From contig NW_024737068.1 in assembly GCF_018991925.1 (NCBI RefSeq), positions 1,978,816 to 2,042,815 of the forward strand: a DNA stretch of 64,000 nucleotides. Direction: 5' to 3'. The notes beneath the pieces are model-generated. The model ran no database searches. It saw only the letters and a program-made list of their open reading frames with translations, and was not told where the DNA came from. Shown piece after piece: positions 9,490 to 21,046 of this stretch; within the stretch, counting starts at the first letter, position 1; every line of letters starts with the position of its first letter. A program made the position numbers and the translations under genes. The stretch is from Homarus americanus (lineage: Eukaryota; Arthropoda; Malacostraca; Decapoda; Nephropidae).

Positions 9490-10972
9490 CCTAAGGAAGG
9501 AAGGATGTTCCTTTAACACATAATCTATGTTATTTACATAATATCTGGCCAGTAAGGGGAGGATCATCGTGTCTCCGTCAGGGTGTCGTGGAGTGGTGGT
9601 CTAGCAGGCGTCACGGAAGCGTTGTGTGTGGGGACATCTTAGGAGGTAGTGAATAAGGGTGCGGCTGTCGGGTCTTCTGCATAATGCACAAGAGCGTTGC
9701 TCAGGGGATGCGGGGATACCAATCTCCCAAGCAAAGTCATACCCAATGATGATACGGGCAGCAATCACGTCCCCATTCCGCGACCCTTTCCCATAGAGAT
9801 ACCAGAGGTCAGGAAGTTTACGGAGGACATCGTACCAGGTGGGCGGGGAGTCCAGGGGGATGGCTGCTTCCCGAGCTCCTCTCTGTTTGCGGCGAATTTG
9901 GGTCCTAAGCTGTAAAAGTGTTCGAGGAACAACGTAGTCAGGTGTGGCCTTGTTGCAGCCAGTCATGGCAAGGCCATCTGCTGCCTCATTCCCCAAGATA
10001 CCGACATGACTGGGTATCCATAGGAATGTCACAGGACGGCCTGCATCCTGAAGTGTGGATGTTAACCCTCGTATTCGGAGGATGAAGCCCTTATTTTCCC
10101 CTGATCCAAGTGCGATCCTGTCGAGAGCAGACCTGGAACTGCAGCAGACAAGGAAGGGGCAGAAACCATCTGCTTCTTCCTCAGAGAGAAGGGCAGCAAG
10201 GAGGGCTATTAGTTCAGCCTGAGTGAAGGATGCCCCGTCAGAAACTCTGAGAGACAGTTTGATAGGCTCAGGGGCATCAGGACGGGAAATGTAGACACCA
10301 GCCCCGGCCCGACCTGTAGCGGGGTCAACAGAACCATCAGTGTAGAGGACGACCCTACCTGGGGACAAGGTGGGCGATCCTGGAGAGGTGGTATTTGCAG
10401 AGAATAACAGGGTTCACATGGGATTTCGGGAGCGGTCCACCGAGGGCAATCACTTCAGGTTGAAAATCCAGCCAGGGAGAAAGAGACGAACCAATCGCAG
10501 GGGTGACAATATCAGGCAGGAGGTCGTGTTCCTGAAGGGCTCGGATAAGTGACCCTCGCCACTGCCTTCTAGATGGAGGTCGGCCTCGGACATAGTTGCC
10601 CCGAGGATCCCGTAGAATGGAAACGGTAGTTTTTAGGTAAAACTCCTGGACACGATCTTGTAAGGGGGAAAGACCAAGTTCGGTATATAGAGAAGTGGAG
10701 CGTGTCCACTGAGGAGCCCCAAGGATGATACGAGCAGCTTTCCTCTGGATAACTTCGAGACAGTTGACAGCAATCCGACTAATGTTGACGAGGGCAGGGG
10801 CGGCGTAGTCGACACAGGAATGGACAAAGGACTTGTACATGGTGAGAACTACAGGGATGGTGGCACCAAGGGAACCCCTGCACATGGTAGAGAGGGGAGC
10901 GAGACGCCGAAAGCATATGTCTCGAAGATAGCGGACTTCAGGGATCTGATAACGTGTGCGAGTTACATACAC
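9490..10972 (-). pseudogene. RT C-terminus, RNase H and Cys-rich tail of the 9338-13440 element
   Basis: The frame from 10972 carries YKSFVHSCVDYAAPAL and IQRKAARIILGAP, the usual C-terminal RT blocks. After a frame change near 10360 follows an RNase H domain: VVLYTDGS (first Asp), FTQAELIALLAAL (Glu), and IPSHVGILGNEAADGLA (last Asp). It ends with CALCRRPDSRTLIHYLLRC, a zinc-knuckle-like Cys/His motif. TAG at 9601-9603 interrupts the frame, but it can be read on to about 9490. The RNase H would remove the RNA strand during reverse transcription. Its catalytic residues are kept even though the RT is broken. Confidence 0.85.
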
Positions 10973-13000
10973 ACCCAGGTATTTTGTCTCATTAACCTAG
11001 TCCAAGGGCGTTCCTGATAAGAGAAGGGGTGGAGGTACAACACGACCGTGTCATATGGCTTTTGTTTTAGCAGTTGAATGAAGGAAACCAAGTGAATCAC
11101 ACTCTCTGGAGACCAGATTAAGGGCTTCCTGCATGCTGAGGTAGTCAGGGGCTTGGAGGAGGACATCGTCGGCATATCCTGAGTGGTCAACTTCTGTCGG
11201 CCACGGGAGAGATGCAATGGAGTGTATGAGACTGCTAAACAAGGTGGGACTCAGGACTCCACCTTGAGGGGTGCCGAGGTTCATTTCTTGAACAGGAGAT
11301 ATAGAGCCTTCAACGCGAACCCGGGTCTGACGTCCAGTGAGGTAAGAGGCGATCCATTGAAGAAGTCACCCTTTAACCTCTAACCGCGCAAGTTCAGCTA
11401 AAATGAGGGCAGGCTGAGCAATGGAGTGTGCTGTGCTGCGATGTTGTATGAAACCATTGAGGGAGTTGTGGAAGCCGCCTATGGTGTGAAGAAGTCGACG
11501 ATGGAGTATCCTCTCCATCATCTTGCAAACACAGGAGGTAAGACTAATGGGTCGATATTTCCCAGGATCTCCCGGCTTCGGGATGGGGATAATAGTGGCA
11601 TTTTTCCAGTTAGACGGGAGAACCCCATGTTCATAAGACATATTGTAGAGAGCAAGCAAGGGGTCGTTAGGAATATTAATACAGGCGTTGAGGACGGAGT
11701 AGGTTATCTGATTATCCCCAGGAGAGGTGTCTTTTCTGGAGCGACGAGCACTGTCAAGCTCGAACTGTGTGATGGGATGATCAGTGGGGGCAGGGGAGGT
11801 AAGAGCAGCACGAACAACAGGCTCAGACACATCGATGCGAGCCTGTACTGCCTCCTGCATTGGATCTGGAAGTGCCTCAGGTGAGAAAGCTCGTGCCCAG
11901 TCCTCCATTAAAGAGCAGGCAAGGGAGGCGGGGTCAGGGTGGGGAGGAGGCCTCCGTCGAGTACCCCGTATAGCATTAATCCGATTCCATACATAAGAAG
12001 GTGACGACTGGAACGATAGAGACCCAGTGGAGGATAGCCAGTCCGCCTCACGAATCCGACGACGCTCCTGAGTTGCAAACGAGCACCAATTTTTGAAGTC
12101 TTCCCAGTCCTCTGGAGAGCGAGACCTCTGTATGGCAGAGTGGAAATCACGGGTTACCTGCCGGAGATGTCTCATGGCAGGGATACGATACCAGTAGTTG
12201 ATGGCACTTCTGGGGTGATGGGGAGGGCTTGGAGGGGTAGCGCGATTGACAGAGTCATACACGGCATCAACAGAATTAGCGCTGTAAGAGTCAAGGGACT
12301 GGGGGACAAAATAGGAATCCGCCCAAGTAGAAAGGTATTGGGTAAAGGAAGGAACAGCATCTTGTGTGAGACGAAGGCGAGGGGATCGATAAGGAGCTGA
12401 TGTCGGGGCAGAGAAGGAGAGCCCGAGATGGGTAGTAACGGCAAGATCGTCACTATACATAGCAGGCTCGGTGCAGACGGTAGGATGAAAGGAGGTATGA
12501 CCGTTCAATAGTAAGCCAACATCAAGGAAACTATGGGGGAGGCGAGTAGGACCGTCAGGATAAAGAAAGCGAACATCATCATCCCCATTAAGAAACTGTG
12601 AGAGATGTGATCCGTTAAGGGTACATGGCGTGGGATGATCCGGAGTAAGAGTGGGATGGCGGGCATTAAAGTCGCCAAGAAGAAGAGTGGGAACCCCATC
12701 ATGGAGGTCGTGAAGAACCTGGGGGTCCAGAGAATCACTCTTGAAATGAACATTGACTACACGAAGGGTCCGGTCACCAAGAGTAAGGGAGACAGAAAGT
12801 AATTCAGACGGGGGTCCATGTGAGTCAGGTGAAGGGAGACGAACAGATGGAATGGTGTTACGCACAAGGGTGAGGAGGCCACGAGCCTGCCCACGGTACC
12901 GAGACAGGGTGTAAACAGTGTAGCCACAGAGGTGGAGTCGAGTAACATCGTCTGTGATGGTTTCCTGAAGTAGAGCAACTTCTACTTGATGGGAGAGCAC
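10973..13000 (-). pseudogene. Endonuclease and N-terminal reverse transcriptase of the 9338-13440 element
   Basis: Reading on the minus strand from 13000: VALLQET and YRGQARGLLTLVR fit the start of an apurinic-type endonuclease, and LLLGDFNARHP is its typical Asp/Asn block. The RT begins near SRKDTSPGDNQITYSVL, then IPIPKPGDPGKYRPISLTS. The frame stops at 11366-11368, where TGA sits inside VKG-stop-LLQWIASYLTGRQTR. Between LAELARL and this point the block with the first catalytic aspartate (D-x-x-K-A-F type) is missing, so about 30 residues look deleted. RT resumes with GTPQGGVLSPTLF and GYADDVLLQ (YADD) to 11051, then two more stops and a frameshift near 10985-11050. This RT cannot be active. 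Confidence 0.82.
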
Positions 13001-13510
13001 ACACTGGGCGAGGTCTGTCCGGCGAGGTCTAAGTCACTGAATGTTCCATTGTAAGAAGAGGAGGGAACGGCCTCCGGTGTGAGATGAAAGGCCCATACAG
13101 ACCACATTCACCACCTACTCCGGGTCATCACACGATATCCACCACCCAGATAGCTTAGAAAGCATCCTCTCCCAGCAAGTGCGGACTCCAGTTCGGGGGG
13201 CGCGCCACTCCGAAGCTGACCACGTCCAAGAGTGGGGGCTGGTGGTAAGCGTCCACTGATCGGGGGTCCGCTCACACTTGCAACCTACAGTATCCCTCCA
13301 ATCTGCAGGTGGGACCACCTCCAATCCCAATCCGGTCTGGCTGCTCCTGGAGCTCCAGCCGGAACCACCAAACGGGCCGCCTATAGGCAAAGGCCCGTGT
13401 CGGACTACGGTCCGACAATCTATACAACAACAACAACAACCCAGGGAGTCACACTTGGCCTGACAACCTCGTCGTCTGCACTGCTCCTCCAACGCCTCCT
13501 GCCATCCACA

Positions 13511-14359
13511 ATGGTCAGTGACAACATGACGTTTGTCATTTGTTTTGTTGTACTTGTGTCCTGTATATTTAGTTTTAATGTATATTTCGTGTACTGTGAT
13601 GGTACTTGAGTTAATGTAAGGTGTACCCACAGCTGCGCCTGTTGGTAGTGATGACCGTCGTGACGGTGGGTCTTGGCTCTAGCATCCTTCCTGTCACTCC
13701 CAGCTGTGTCTTCTGGTGCAATTTCCCAGCCGCTGTCAACGCTGGTGCCAGTTACTGCTGCATTAATTCAAACCATAGAATTGTCGAAAATACAAGTCGA
13801 GGTCAGTGTTAACTAATGGTTATTATGCATTGGTACATGTTAATATATAACTTGATGAATAACATATTTTTTTTTTTAATATACTTATTTAGAGAAGAGA
13901 TTAATAACTTTTCATTTTCTTTCTTTAGAACCCCATGCAGGTAGATGTGTAATCCATACCTTCTGTGCCAGAGGCGACTTTACACCGCCTGCCCCTATCG
14001 TAAGTTTACTATTACTTTTGCTTCATTATTTTTTAAACTTTTCTATAATTCACTAATTATATTAAGGTGGGGTAATCGAAGTTTTCTTAATAATAAACCC
14101 CAAAAGGCGCCAAATTTCTTTGTACAAAAAAGAACCAATTAAACTAAGTTGTCTTGTTGTTTTATATAAAATGTGAAGATTATCACGAATATTTTCTTTC
14201 TGTTCAGTAAGTAAAATAGTAATTATTACAATATTCTAATGTATCTTTCTCACACGTAAACAGAGATGCGGTCATGATGACTATTGTCCCTACCACGAAA
14301 AATGCTGCTATGACGCCTGTCTGAAGCACCACACCTGCAAGGCTCCAATTTTCCATTAA
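13511..14359 (+). CDS. Type I crustin, subfamily 1 copy B, intact coding exons but no native promoter
   Basis: Spliced model: ATG 13511-13513; exon 2 13633-13801; exon 3 13929-13999; exon 4 14264-14359; 112 residues. It differs from copy A by few residues (for example NHRIVENTSRG versus NQRIVENTSLG, YHEKCC versus YNEKCC, and the ending KAPIFH). All 12 cysteines and all splice sites are kept. The 5' UTR match begins at about 13440, directly next to the 5' end of the divergent RNase H retroelement; the CCAAT and TATA boxes of copies A and C are absent. Expression would need a new promoter, perhaps from the retroelement end. A poly(A) signal is at 14706. The secreted product should act like that of copy A. 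Confidence 0.88.
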
Positions 14360-14705
14360 CTCCTTGCACAAGATCAGTGTTCCACCCGCTGCCCATCTCG
14401 ACGTCACACCTAAAACAATTATTATATAAACAACGCCAATACGAGCACTCAGCAGCCAGACGTTCCACCCCACCCAGTAATGCAGTTCTCAAGAAAGTTC
14501 TTTTGGGGCAGATGGTCGAGGCAAGACGGAAGGAACACTTTAGTTGTCTCAAAATGGGACTTGTAACTGGAACGTGATCCACTGGAGTACCACCAAATGT
14601 TACACTTGTGTTATATAAACTGTGTATTATTATTGCTGTTATTATGTATTGGTGTTGTTCTTCAAGTTTGTTATATTTGCTGTTCATTAGAGGAGTTTAT
14701 CTTGC

Positions 14706-14711
14706 AATAAA
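14706..14711 (+). promoter_or_regulatory. Polyadenylation signal of crustin copy B
   Basis: AATAAA in TTGCAATAAAGTTGTTGCC, the same context as the other subfamily 1 copies, about 350 bases after the stop. Confidence 0.6.
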
Positions 14712-15428
14712 GTTGTTGCCTTCAGTTGAAAAGTTTCAATTCCACGAACACATATTATGAGCGGCATTGTATCATGAAATAAATGTTATGGCTGGTAGTT
14801 GTAGATCAGCTGATAAGGTATCAACGAAACCTGTCTGGTTTTGCCCAGGCATGTATCCAGACATATGTCCAGGTTTATGTCCAGGCTGGGGAATAATACC
14901 TTGCCATGACACACTACTCCCTAAAACATTTAACAGGTGCAACAACCATAACGCTACGGGTTCCTCCTTCAGTTTTACGGCAATGTTGTGGCATTGATAA
15001 ATTAACTGATCGACTAGTACACCTGGGACGTTTTTACCTGTACGTATTGATCCATTGTCTGTGTGTCACCAAGCATGATTACATTTACTCACTTCTAATC
15101 AAAGATAAGAAAGATCTCTGTAATAGTCACTATATATCTCGATATCTATATATTTGTAATAGCTTCCGGACACAGTCGGCTGTTTCTCACCTAACATACG
15201 TTTATAACACCTCGAGCCTGAACCTGTCATCACATCACCTGTATAGTATTTCCAGAAATAATAACTGTTGGATCAAGTCCTAAAATCAACCTTAATACAT
15301 TTGTAACAATTGTAAGGAATAATAACAATACTAAGTTAACGGGAAGTGTCCAATAAACACAAATGACTATCAGTGTCCTAACCGGGAGGTTAAGCAGTGA
15401 AGTAACCACATGTGTCCTATAGCTATAT

Positions 15429-15790
15429 ATAACTGATCCTCCCTCATGCTAGTGGCCCACATAACTGATCCTCCCTCATGCTAGTGGCCCACATAACTGA
15501 TCCTCCCTCATGCTAGTGGCCCACATAACTGATCCTCCCTCATGCTAGTGGCCCACATAACTGATCCTCCCTCCTGCTAGTGGCCCACATAACTGATCCT
15601 CCCTCATGCTAGTGGCCCACATAACTGATCCTCCCTCATGCTAGTGGCCCACATAACTGATCCTCCCTCATGCTAGTGGCCCACATAACTGATCCTCCCT
15701 CATGCTAGTGGCCCACATAACTGATCCTCCCTCATGCTAGTGGCCCACATAACTGATCCTCTCATGCTAGTGCCCACATAACTGGATCCT
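15429..15790 (+). repeat. 32-bp minisatellite, about 11 copies, next to an assembly gap
   Basis: Units contain ACTGATCCTCCCTCATGC followed by TAGTGGCCCACATA. The matching place downstream of copy C (49496-49560) has only about two units, so the array expanded at copy B. It ends 40 bp before the N block, so the true array length may be longer. Confidence 0.95.
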
Positions 15791-15830
15791 CGTGGTTGTG
15801 GCCCATATAATGGTCAGACCTTGTCCCAGT

Positions 15831-15930
15831 NNNNNNNNNNNNNNNNNNNNNNNNNNNNNNNNNNNNNNNNNNNNNNNNNNNNNNNNNNNNNNNNNNNNNN
15901 NNNNNNNNNNNNNNNNNNNNNNNNNNNNNN
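15831..15930. other. Assembly gap of 100 N
   Basis: Exactly 100 N, the usual placeholder for a gap of unknown size. The sequence on the left is + orientation unit DNA and on the right (from about 16080) - orientation unit DNA, so the join between inverted units is not resolved. Confidence 0.99.
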
Positions 15931-16084
15931 AGAATTTCACAGCACTCCCCACTGGCTGGTGGTCGTAGAGTGGTTCCTGAGCTTCTCTCCCGGAGCCCCG
16001 TTGGGGAAGCCTACTTCCTAGTGTATGTGACTGCTCACTTATAGACGTGAGCTAAGTGTGCCTATTTGGGAAGGATAAGGATTG

Positions 16085-16133
16085 CTACCAGGTTCTCCTG
16101 CGCAGCTCTCTGATTGGCTGTCTTCGCGCGCGC

Positions 16134-16190
<57 letters not shown>
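16085..16190 (-). promoter_or_regulatory. Orphan subfamily 1 crustin promoter fragment
   Basis: GGTTCTCCTGCGCAGCTCTC, ATTGG at 16113-16117, CGCGCGCGCG and a (GT)n tract are the reverse complement of the CA/CG-CCAAT block of copies A and C. The TATA box and gene that should lie to the left are missing. A truncation or an assembly loss at the nearby gap would explain this. Confidence 0.65.
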
Positions 16191-16192
<2 letters not shown>

Positions 16193-16744
16193 CTATTTTC
16201 TTGGGTTGTGGTTTATTCGTTGTAACATTATATAATAAAGATGCCTGATTTACCCTCATGTCCACCCACCCAAACTAGAGGTGGCAAGGCCGAGAGAGGG
16301 GGGCCAGTGGGCCATGCATTGTTCTTGAGACCATTTTAAATCCCAGTACTGTTCTTGCTTCCACAGCTTTAGGAAGAGAGAAGATAAAGAATAGATGTAA
16401 AGAGAGATAAAGCAAGACAAAAAAGAGAGGGGAAAGAAGATGGTAGTTACACAAAGAGAGAGAATCAAAACACAGTACCAAACAGAAGAGAATAAACGGG
16501 TGTCTGGTTATTTTCGGGGGAAGTCCCATTAAACTTACGGATTTTCCCATTCCTTCTTACCCCCCTTTCTCTCCTTCCCTCCCTCCTTCCCCCTTCTCCT
16601 TTAACCCTTCTTCATACCCCTCTTGTTTTCTCCGCCTCTGCCTATTTCCCCATTCTGAAATATAATATTGGATTATTCTCTCTCTCTCTCTCTCATCGCA
16701 TAATCCACGCTGGAAATGCATAACTAACGCTGCCAGTGGAATGA

Positions 16745-18075
16745 CAACGCCGTCAACACATCTTCAACGCCATCAACACATCTTCAACGCCGTCAACACA
16801 TCTTCAGCTCCATCAACACATATTCAACGAAGTCAATACATCTTCAGCGCCGTCAACACATCTTCGACGCCATCAACACATCTTCAACGCCGTCAACACA
16901 TCTTCAGCTCCATCAACACATATTCAACGAAGTCAATACATCTTCAGCGCCGTCAACACATCTTCGACGCCATCAACACATCTTCAACGCCGTCAACACA
17001 TCTTCAACGCCGTCAACACATCTTCAACGCCATCAACACATCTTCAACGCCAAATCAATACATCTTCAGCGCCGTCATCTTACACATCTAAACGCCATCA
17101 ACATCTTCAGCGCCATCCGCATCTTCGCGCCATCAACACATCTTAACAGTGTCAACACTTTCCAACGCCATCAACACATCTTCAACGCCGTCAATGCATC
17201 TTCAACGCCGTCAACACATCTTCAACGCCATCAACACATCATCAACGCCGTCACATCTTCAACGCCATCAACACATCTTCAACGCCATCAACACATCTTC
17301 AACGCCATCAACACATCTTCAACGCCGTCAACACATCTTGACGCCATCAACACATCTTCAACGCCGTCAACACATCTTCAACGCCGTCAACACATCTTCA
17401 ACGCCATCAACACATCTTCAACGCCGTCAATACATCTTCAGCGCCGTCAACACATCTTCAACGCCGTCAACACATCTTCAACAGTGTCAACATATCTGCA
17501 ACGCCATCAACACATCTTCAACGCCGTCAATACATCTTCAACGCCGTCACATCTTCAACGCCATCAACACATCAACGCCGTCAACACATCTTCACGCCGT
17601 CACACATCTTCATCAACATCTTCAACGCCGCCAACACATCTTCAACGCCGTCAGAACATCTTCAACGCCATCAACATCTTCAACGCCGTCAACACATCTT
17701 CAGCGCCGTCAACACATCTTCCAGCGCCGTCAACACATCTTCAGCGCCGTTAACACACATCTTCAACGCTGTCCGCACATCTTCAGCGTCAACACATCTT
17801 CGGCGCCGTTAACACATCTTCAGCGCCGTCAACACATCTTCAGCGCCGTTAACACATCTTCAGCGCCGTCAACACATCTTCAGCGCCGTCAACACATCTT
17901 CAACGCCGTCAACACATCTTCAGCGCCGTCAACACATCTTCAGCGCCGTTAACACATCTTCAGCGCCGTCAACACATCTTCAACGCCGTCAACACATCTT
18001 CAACGCCGTCAACACATCTTCAACGCCGTCAACACATCTTCAACGCCGTCAACACATCTTCAACGCCGTCAACGC
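16745..18075 (-). repeat. 20-bp minisatellite, unit 2, expanded to about 65 copies
   Basis: On the + strand the unit reads CAACACATCTTCAACGCCGT with CATCAA, AGCGCC and a few short units as variants. It is the inverse of the 7211-7540 array. The long open frames through it (repeating Ser-Thr-Pro-His-Leu-Gln-Arg) arise because the few irregular units leave one frame open; I do not regard them as genes. Confidence 0.96.
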
Positions 18076-18079
18076 GCTC

Positions 18080-19960
18080 AGCACATTAAGGTAGAGATAA
18101 AAAGGTCCTTATTTTATAATATTTTCTCAGGGTCAACGTCATTAGCGTCCTCGTATACACCACAGGATCATTGTCGTCATTAATCTCGTACATATAACAA
18201 AAATGAAACCATTTTTTTTACTTTTTTCTTTTCTCAGGATGAACTTCGACGTTATTCTCGTATATACTAGAAATTATATGTATTTAAATACTTTAAGGTA
18301 CAATAATACACACATACATGAAACACACTTACATACAAACTATATCCAGCTTGAATGAACGAGACCTCTCCTGGCGTTCAATTCTGGTACTAACGGTGCA
18401 CTACGTTCATCCAAGGAATCAAAGGCTCGACCTCTGCGTGGTGCGCCATAAACTGGATTTTAGGACTCTCAACACTTATGTCAGATTTTCCTAGAGTGTT
18501 TTTTGTTCTCTTCCTCCAATATCTTAAGAACCTTTGATGTTTTGTCTCGCTTGTTTGTTTGTGCGTTTCATTGTATGGTGTTTGTTTGTGGGTTTAATTC
18601 AATGGTGTTTGTTTGAGTGGTATTGGGTCTGTTTGGTCTGGGGTTTGTTTTTGTTTGTGTTGTGTCTGTATTATGAACCGTGTTTTTGACCTGACCTCCT
18701 CATTTTCGACTTCATCATATTCGTTAATAATAATAATAATAATAGTAATAATAATAATTTATTGTCATTGCCAGCATCTTCATTATCATCATTGTTACTA
18801 TTAGTCATTTTTAATACAGGAGAATAGTATCTAGTTAGAGGCGGTGGGGGTACAGCATACTGTATACTAAACCTTCAGTACACAAGGAGGCAACATGGCC
18901 GACACACCATTTGACCACCTTCACTCTCCCCTCTTGTAAGGTTAGGTACCCATTTACAGCTGGGAGAGCTCTGGGGGCCTTGTACAGAAGCATGCGACCC
19001 CTATAATTAATTATTTATGCCGGATAATATATACAAGCAGACTGGGCCAATATAACGGTCATTATTATTATTTTTTATCATACTTAATTAATTTTTGCCT
19101 GATGGTAATTATTTTTATTGCTATTCTTTGATAATTCACCATCATAACATAACTTTAATATACCTCCATTAAGTGAGGCAAAGTTAGGATCGATTTAAAT
19201 AACTAGGCTAGGTTACATTAGGCTAGACAAGGTTAGATTATGTTAAGTTACACTAGGCTAGGTCTGGTTAGGTTAAATAAGTAATGATACGATTCATTTA
19301 CAGTCAGTATTACAAGTATCTACAACATCACAAACCAGTAGACACACAGGATAACAAGACAAACGGTACAGTACCTCCTACGTAATGATACAACTTCCTA
19401 TTTATTTATTACGTTAAGAGATGTTTATAGGATGGTATAGGATACATAAAGACCTCTTCTATTTCTCTATACGTTAAGAGACGTTTATAGGACTGGTATA
19501 GGATACTGTACATAAAGAACCTCTTCTATTTCTTTATTACGTTAAGACGCTATAGGGGATACATAAAGACCTCTTCTATTTCTCTATACGTTAAGAGACG
19601 TTTATAGGACTGGTATAGGATACTGTACATAAAGAACCTCTTCTATTTCTTTATTACGTTAAGAGGCATATATAGGATGGTAAAGGATACATAAAGAGGA
19701 GAGTTTTGTTTCACTTTGTGTTTAGAGGCATTTGTAGGATGGTGAAATAAACAATAAAATATTAACCCAAGTCAACAAAGACAAATTAACGTGTAAAAGG
19801 TCAACATTTTTAAAGGAAATGAATAATGTTCCATCATTTCTTTCTTCGACCGGTCAATAGGATATTTTTCTTTATTCTTTTCTCTTGCCTTTCCTCGCTT
19901 CTTCTCGTTATTTCTCACTTCTCATTAGCCTTAGCTTCCTTCCTCCTTGTTTAGCGAGTG
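18080..19960. other. AT-rich intergenic part of unit 2, no gene seen
   Basis: Counterpart of 5822-7200, inverted. It contains an AAT-rich run near 18728-18760, degenerate CCTAGC/TAACC motifs near 19190-19280, and a local direct duplication at 19430-19690 (ACGTTAAGAGACGTTTATAG and ACCTCTTCTATTTCT recur three times). No frame resembles a protein family. Confidence 0.6.
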
Positions 19961-19966
19961 TTTATT
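19961..19966 (-). promoter_or_regulatory. Polyadenylation signal of subfamily 2 copy 2
   Basis: TTTATT on the + strand is AATAAA on the minus strand, 13 bases after the stop codon. Position and context match copy 1 (5585-5590). Confidence 0.45.
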
Positions 19967-19978
19967 GTTCTTTTTGGC

Positions 19979-21005
19979 TCAATGTAGGGCTAGCTTGCAC
20001 ACCGTGAATTTCAGACAAGTGTCGTGACAACATTTCTCATGTAACGGACAGTCGTAATCCCTCCTGCACGCCTGTAATAATAAAGAGTTTTTGTCGAGTA
20101 AAGTAAGAAGAAAGAATAATAAAAATTACGATTATAAGCACAGTCGTTAACATATTAGCAGTTATGTACACTTTGTAATGGAACGGTAGAGTCGAGTATC
20201 AGACAGACAAGATATTCACAAAACTCTTTAGACATACCAGGATTTTATTAAAGGAGAACGGACAAATTTGGCGTATACGTGGGCATCTACCAGGATGAGC
20301 TGTGAAAAAATTACTTCACATTAGCCATAACGTTTACCCCACCACCGTCATCTTTTATTGGACTCTGGCTAAATTTTACATAAAAGAAATCTCCATTTAA
20401 CGGACAACAGAGGACCAACCATTATAACGAGGGGAAGGTCTATTTGATATGAAATCCCCTCCATCTAACGGATTATATGGAGAGTTAAGTCCGTTATATG
20501 GAGGTATCACTGTAGTCAAGACACAAAGAATTACACATAACAATAACACTTTACAATAACACACCACAATAACTCACATCTAAGTCAAGTATTAATTAAG
20601 AGTGTGTACTCACGATCACAGCAGATATAGTCCGGGGCGCTGGGGTACGGGTCTGGGTTGGGACAGAAAGCGACACAGTCAAACGACGGTGGTGGTATGA
20701 TATCAGTCAATGCCACCGCCACACACGCCACCAGAACCAGCACTCGAAGACTCTAATGATAGATTTAGTTAAGCTAGGTTAGGCGAGACACACATACAAG
20801 TATATTATAATGTCTAAAGGAACCATGAAAATATTCATGATTTTTTTTAGTATATAACCGAAGTGAAATCAATAGTCACAGAACTATATATAAAAAAAAT
20901 CACATGAACATAATGTTTTATGTATAAATTAATAGAAGTTGATTGGGTATCAGCCGAGGGAACTGTTAAGTGTAAGTAAATAGTTACACTAAAGTAACAA
21001 ACCAT
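19979..21005 (-). CDS. Type I crustin, subfamily 2 copy 2, intact
   Basis: Minus-strand model: ATG 21003-21005 with donor GTTTGT; exon 2 20752-20614; exon 3 20299-20238; exon 4 20071-19979, stop TGA. Every junction is GT/AG and in phase; the product is 98 residues. SLRVLVLVACVAVALTD after the Met is the signal peptide core. Then come three prolines, FDCVAFC and YICCD (CxxxC...CC), PHPGRCPRIRQICPF, and the WAP core ACRRDYDCPLHEKCCHDTC, ending KLALH; 12 cysteines in all. It is the only subfamily 2 copy without a coding defect. Its CCAAT/TATA region lies about 740 bp from the ATG instead of about 70 bp, because roughly 670 bp was inserted. A poly(A) signal is at 19961-19966. Expected role: secreted antimicrobial peptide. 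Confidence 0.9.
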
Positions 21006-21046
21006 GTTTATAGAGGTTGACTGGTCAGATGTAGCTTGTCTGAGAT

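Larger units (their letters stand above)
9338..13440 (-). mobile_element. RNase H-bearing non-LTR retrotransposon (I-like group), minus strand
   Basis: The element runs from about 13440 (5' end) to about 9338 (3' end). Its left border is where the copy A 3' flank stops matching those of copies B and C (after AATGCATTC). Its right border is just before the copy B 5' UTR, next to a (CAA)n stretch. It carries endonuclease, RT and RNase H in that order. The two flanks are different parts of the duplicated unit, so this is not a simple insertion: the element sits at a junction between two units. No target-site duplication was seen. Confidence 0.8.
13441..15830 (+). repeat. Segmental duplication unit piece carrying crustin copy B (+)
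   Basis: From the 5' UTR of copy B to the gap at 15831 the sequence parallels 47580-49580 almost continuously: gene, poly(A) region, the CCAGGCATGTATCCAGACAT stretch, the CTCGAGCCTGAACCTGTCAT stretch, and the ACTGATCCTCCCTC repeat. It lacks the promoter part of the unit. The flank ends at ...TTGTCCCAGT, exactly where the copy C flank switches to a CR1-like element. Confidence 0.75.

Noticed and set aside
16741..17952. 116- and 267-residue frames of Ser-Thr-Pro-His-Leu-Gln-Arg repeats
   Set aside because: Translations of the 20-bp minisatellite with occasional short units; the homologous arrays in units 1 and 3 do not keep the frame.
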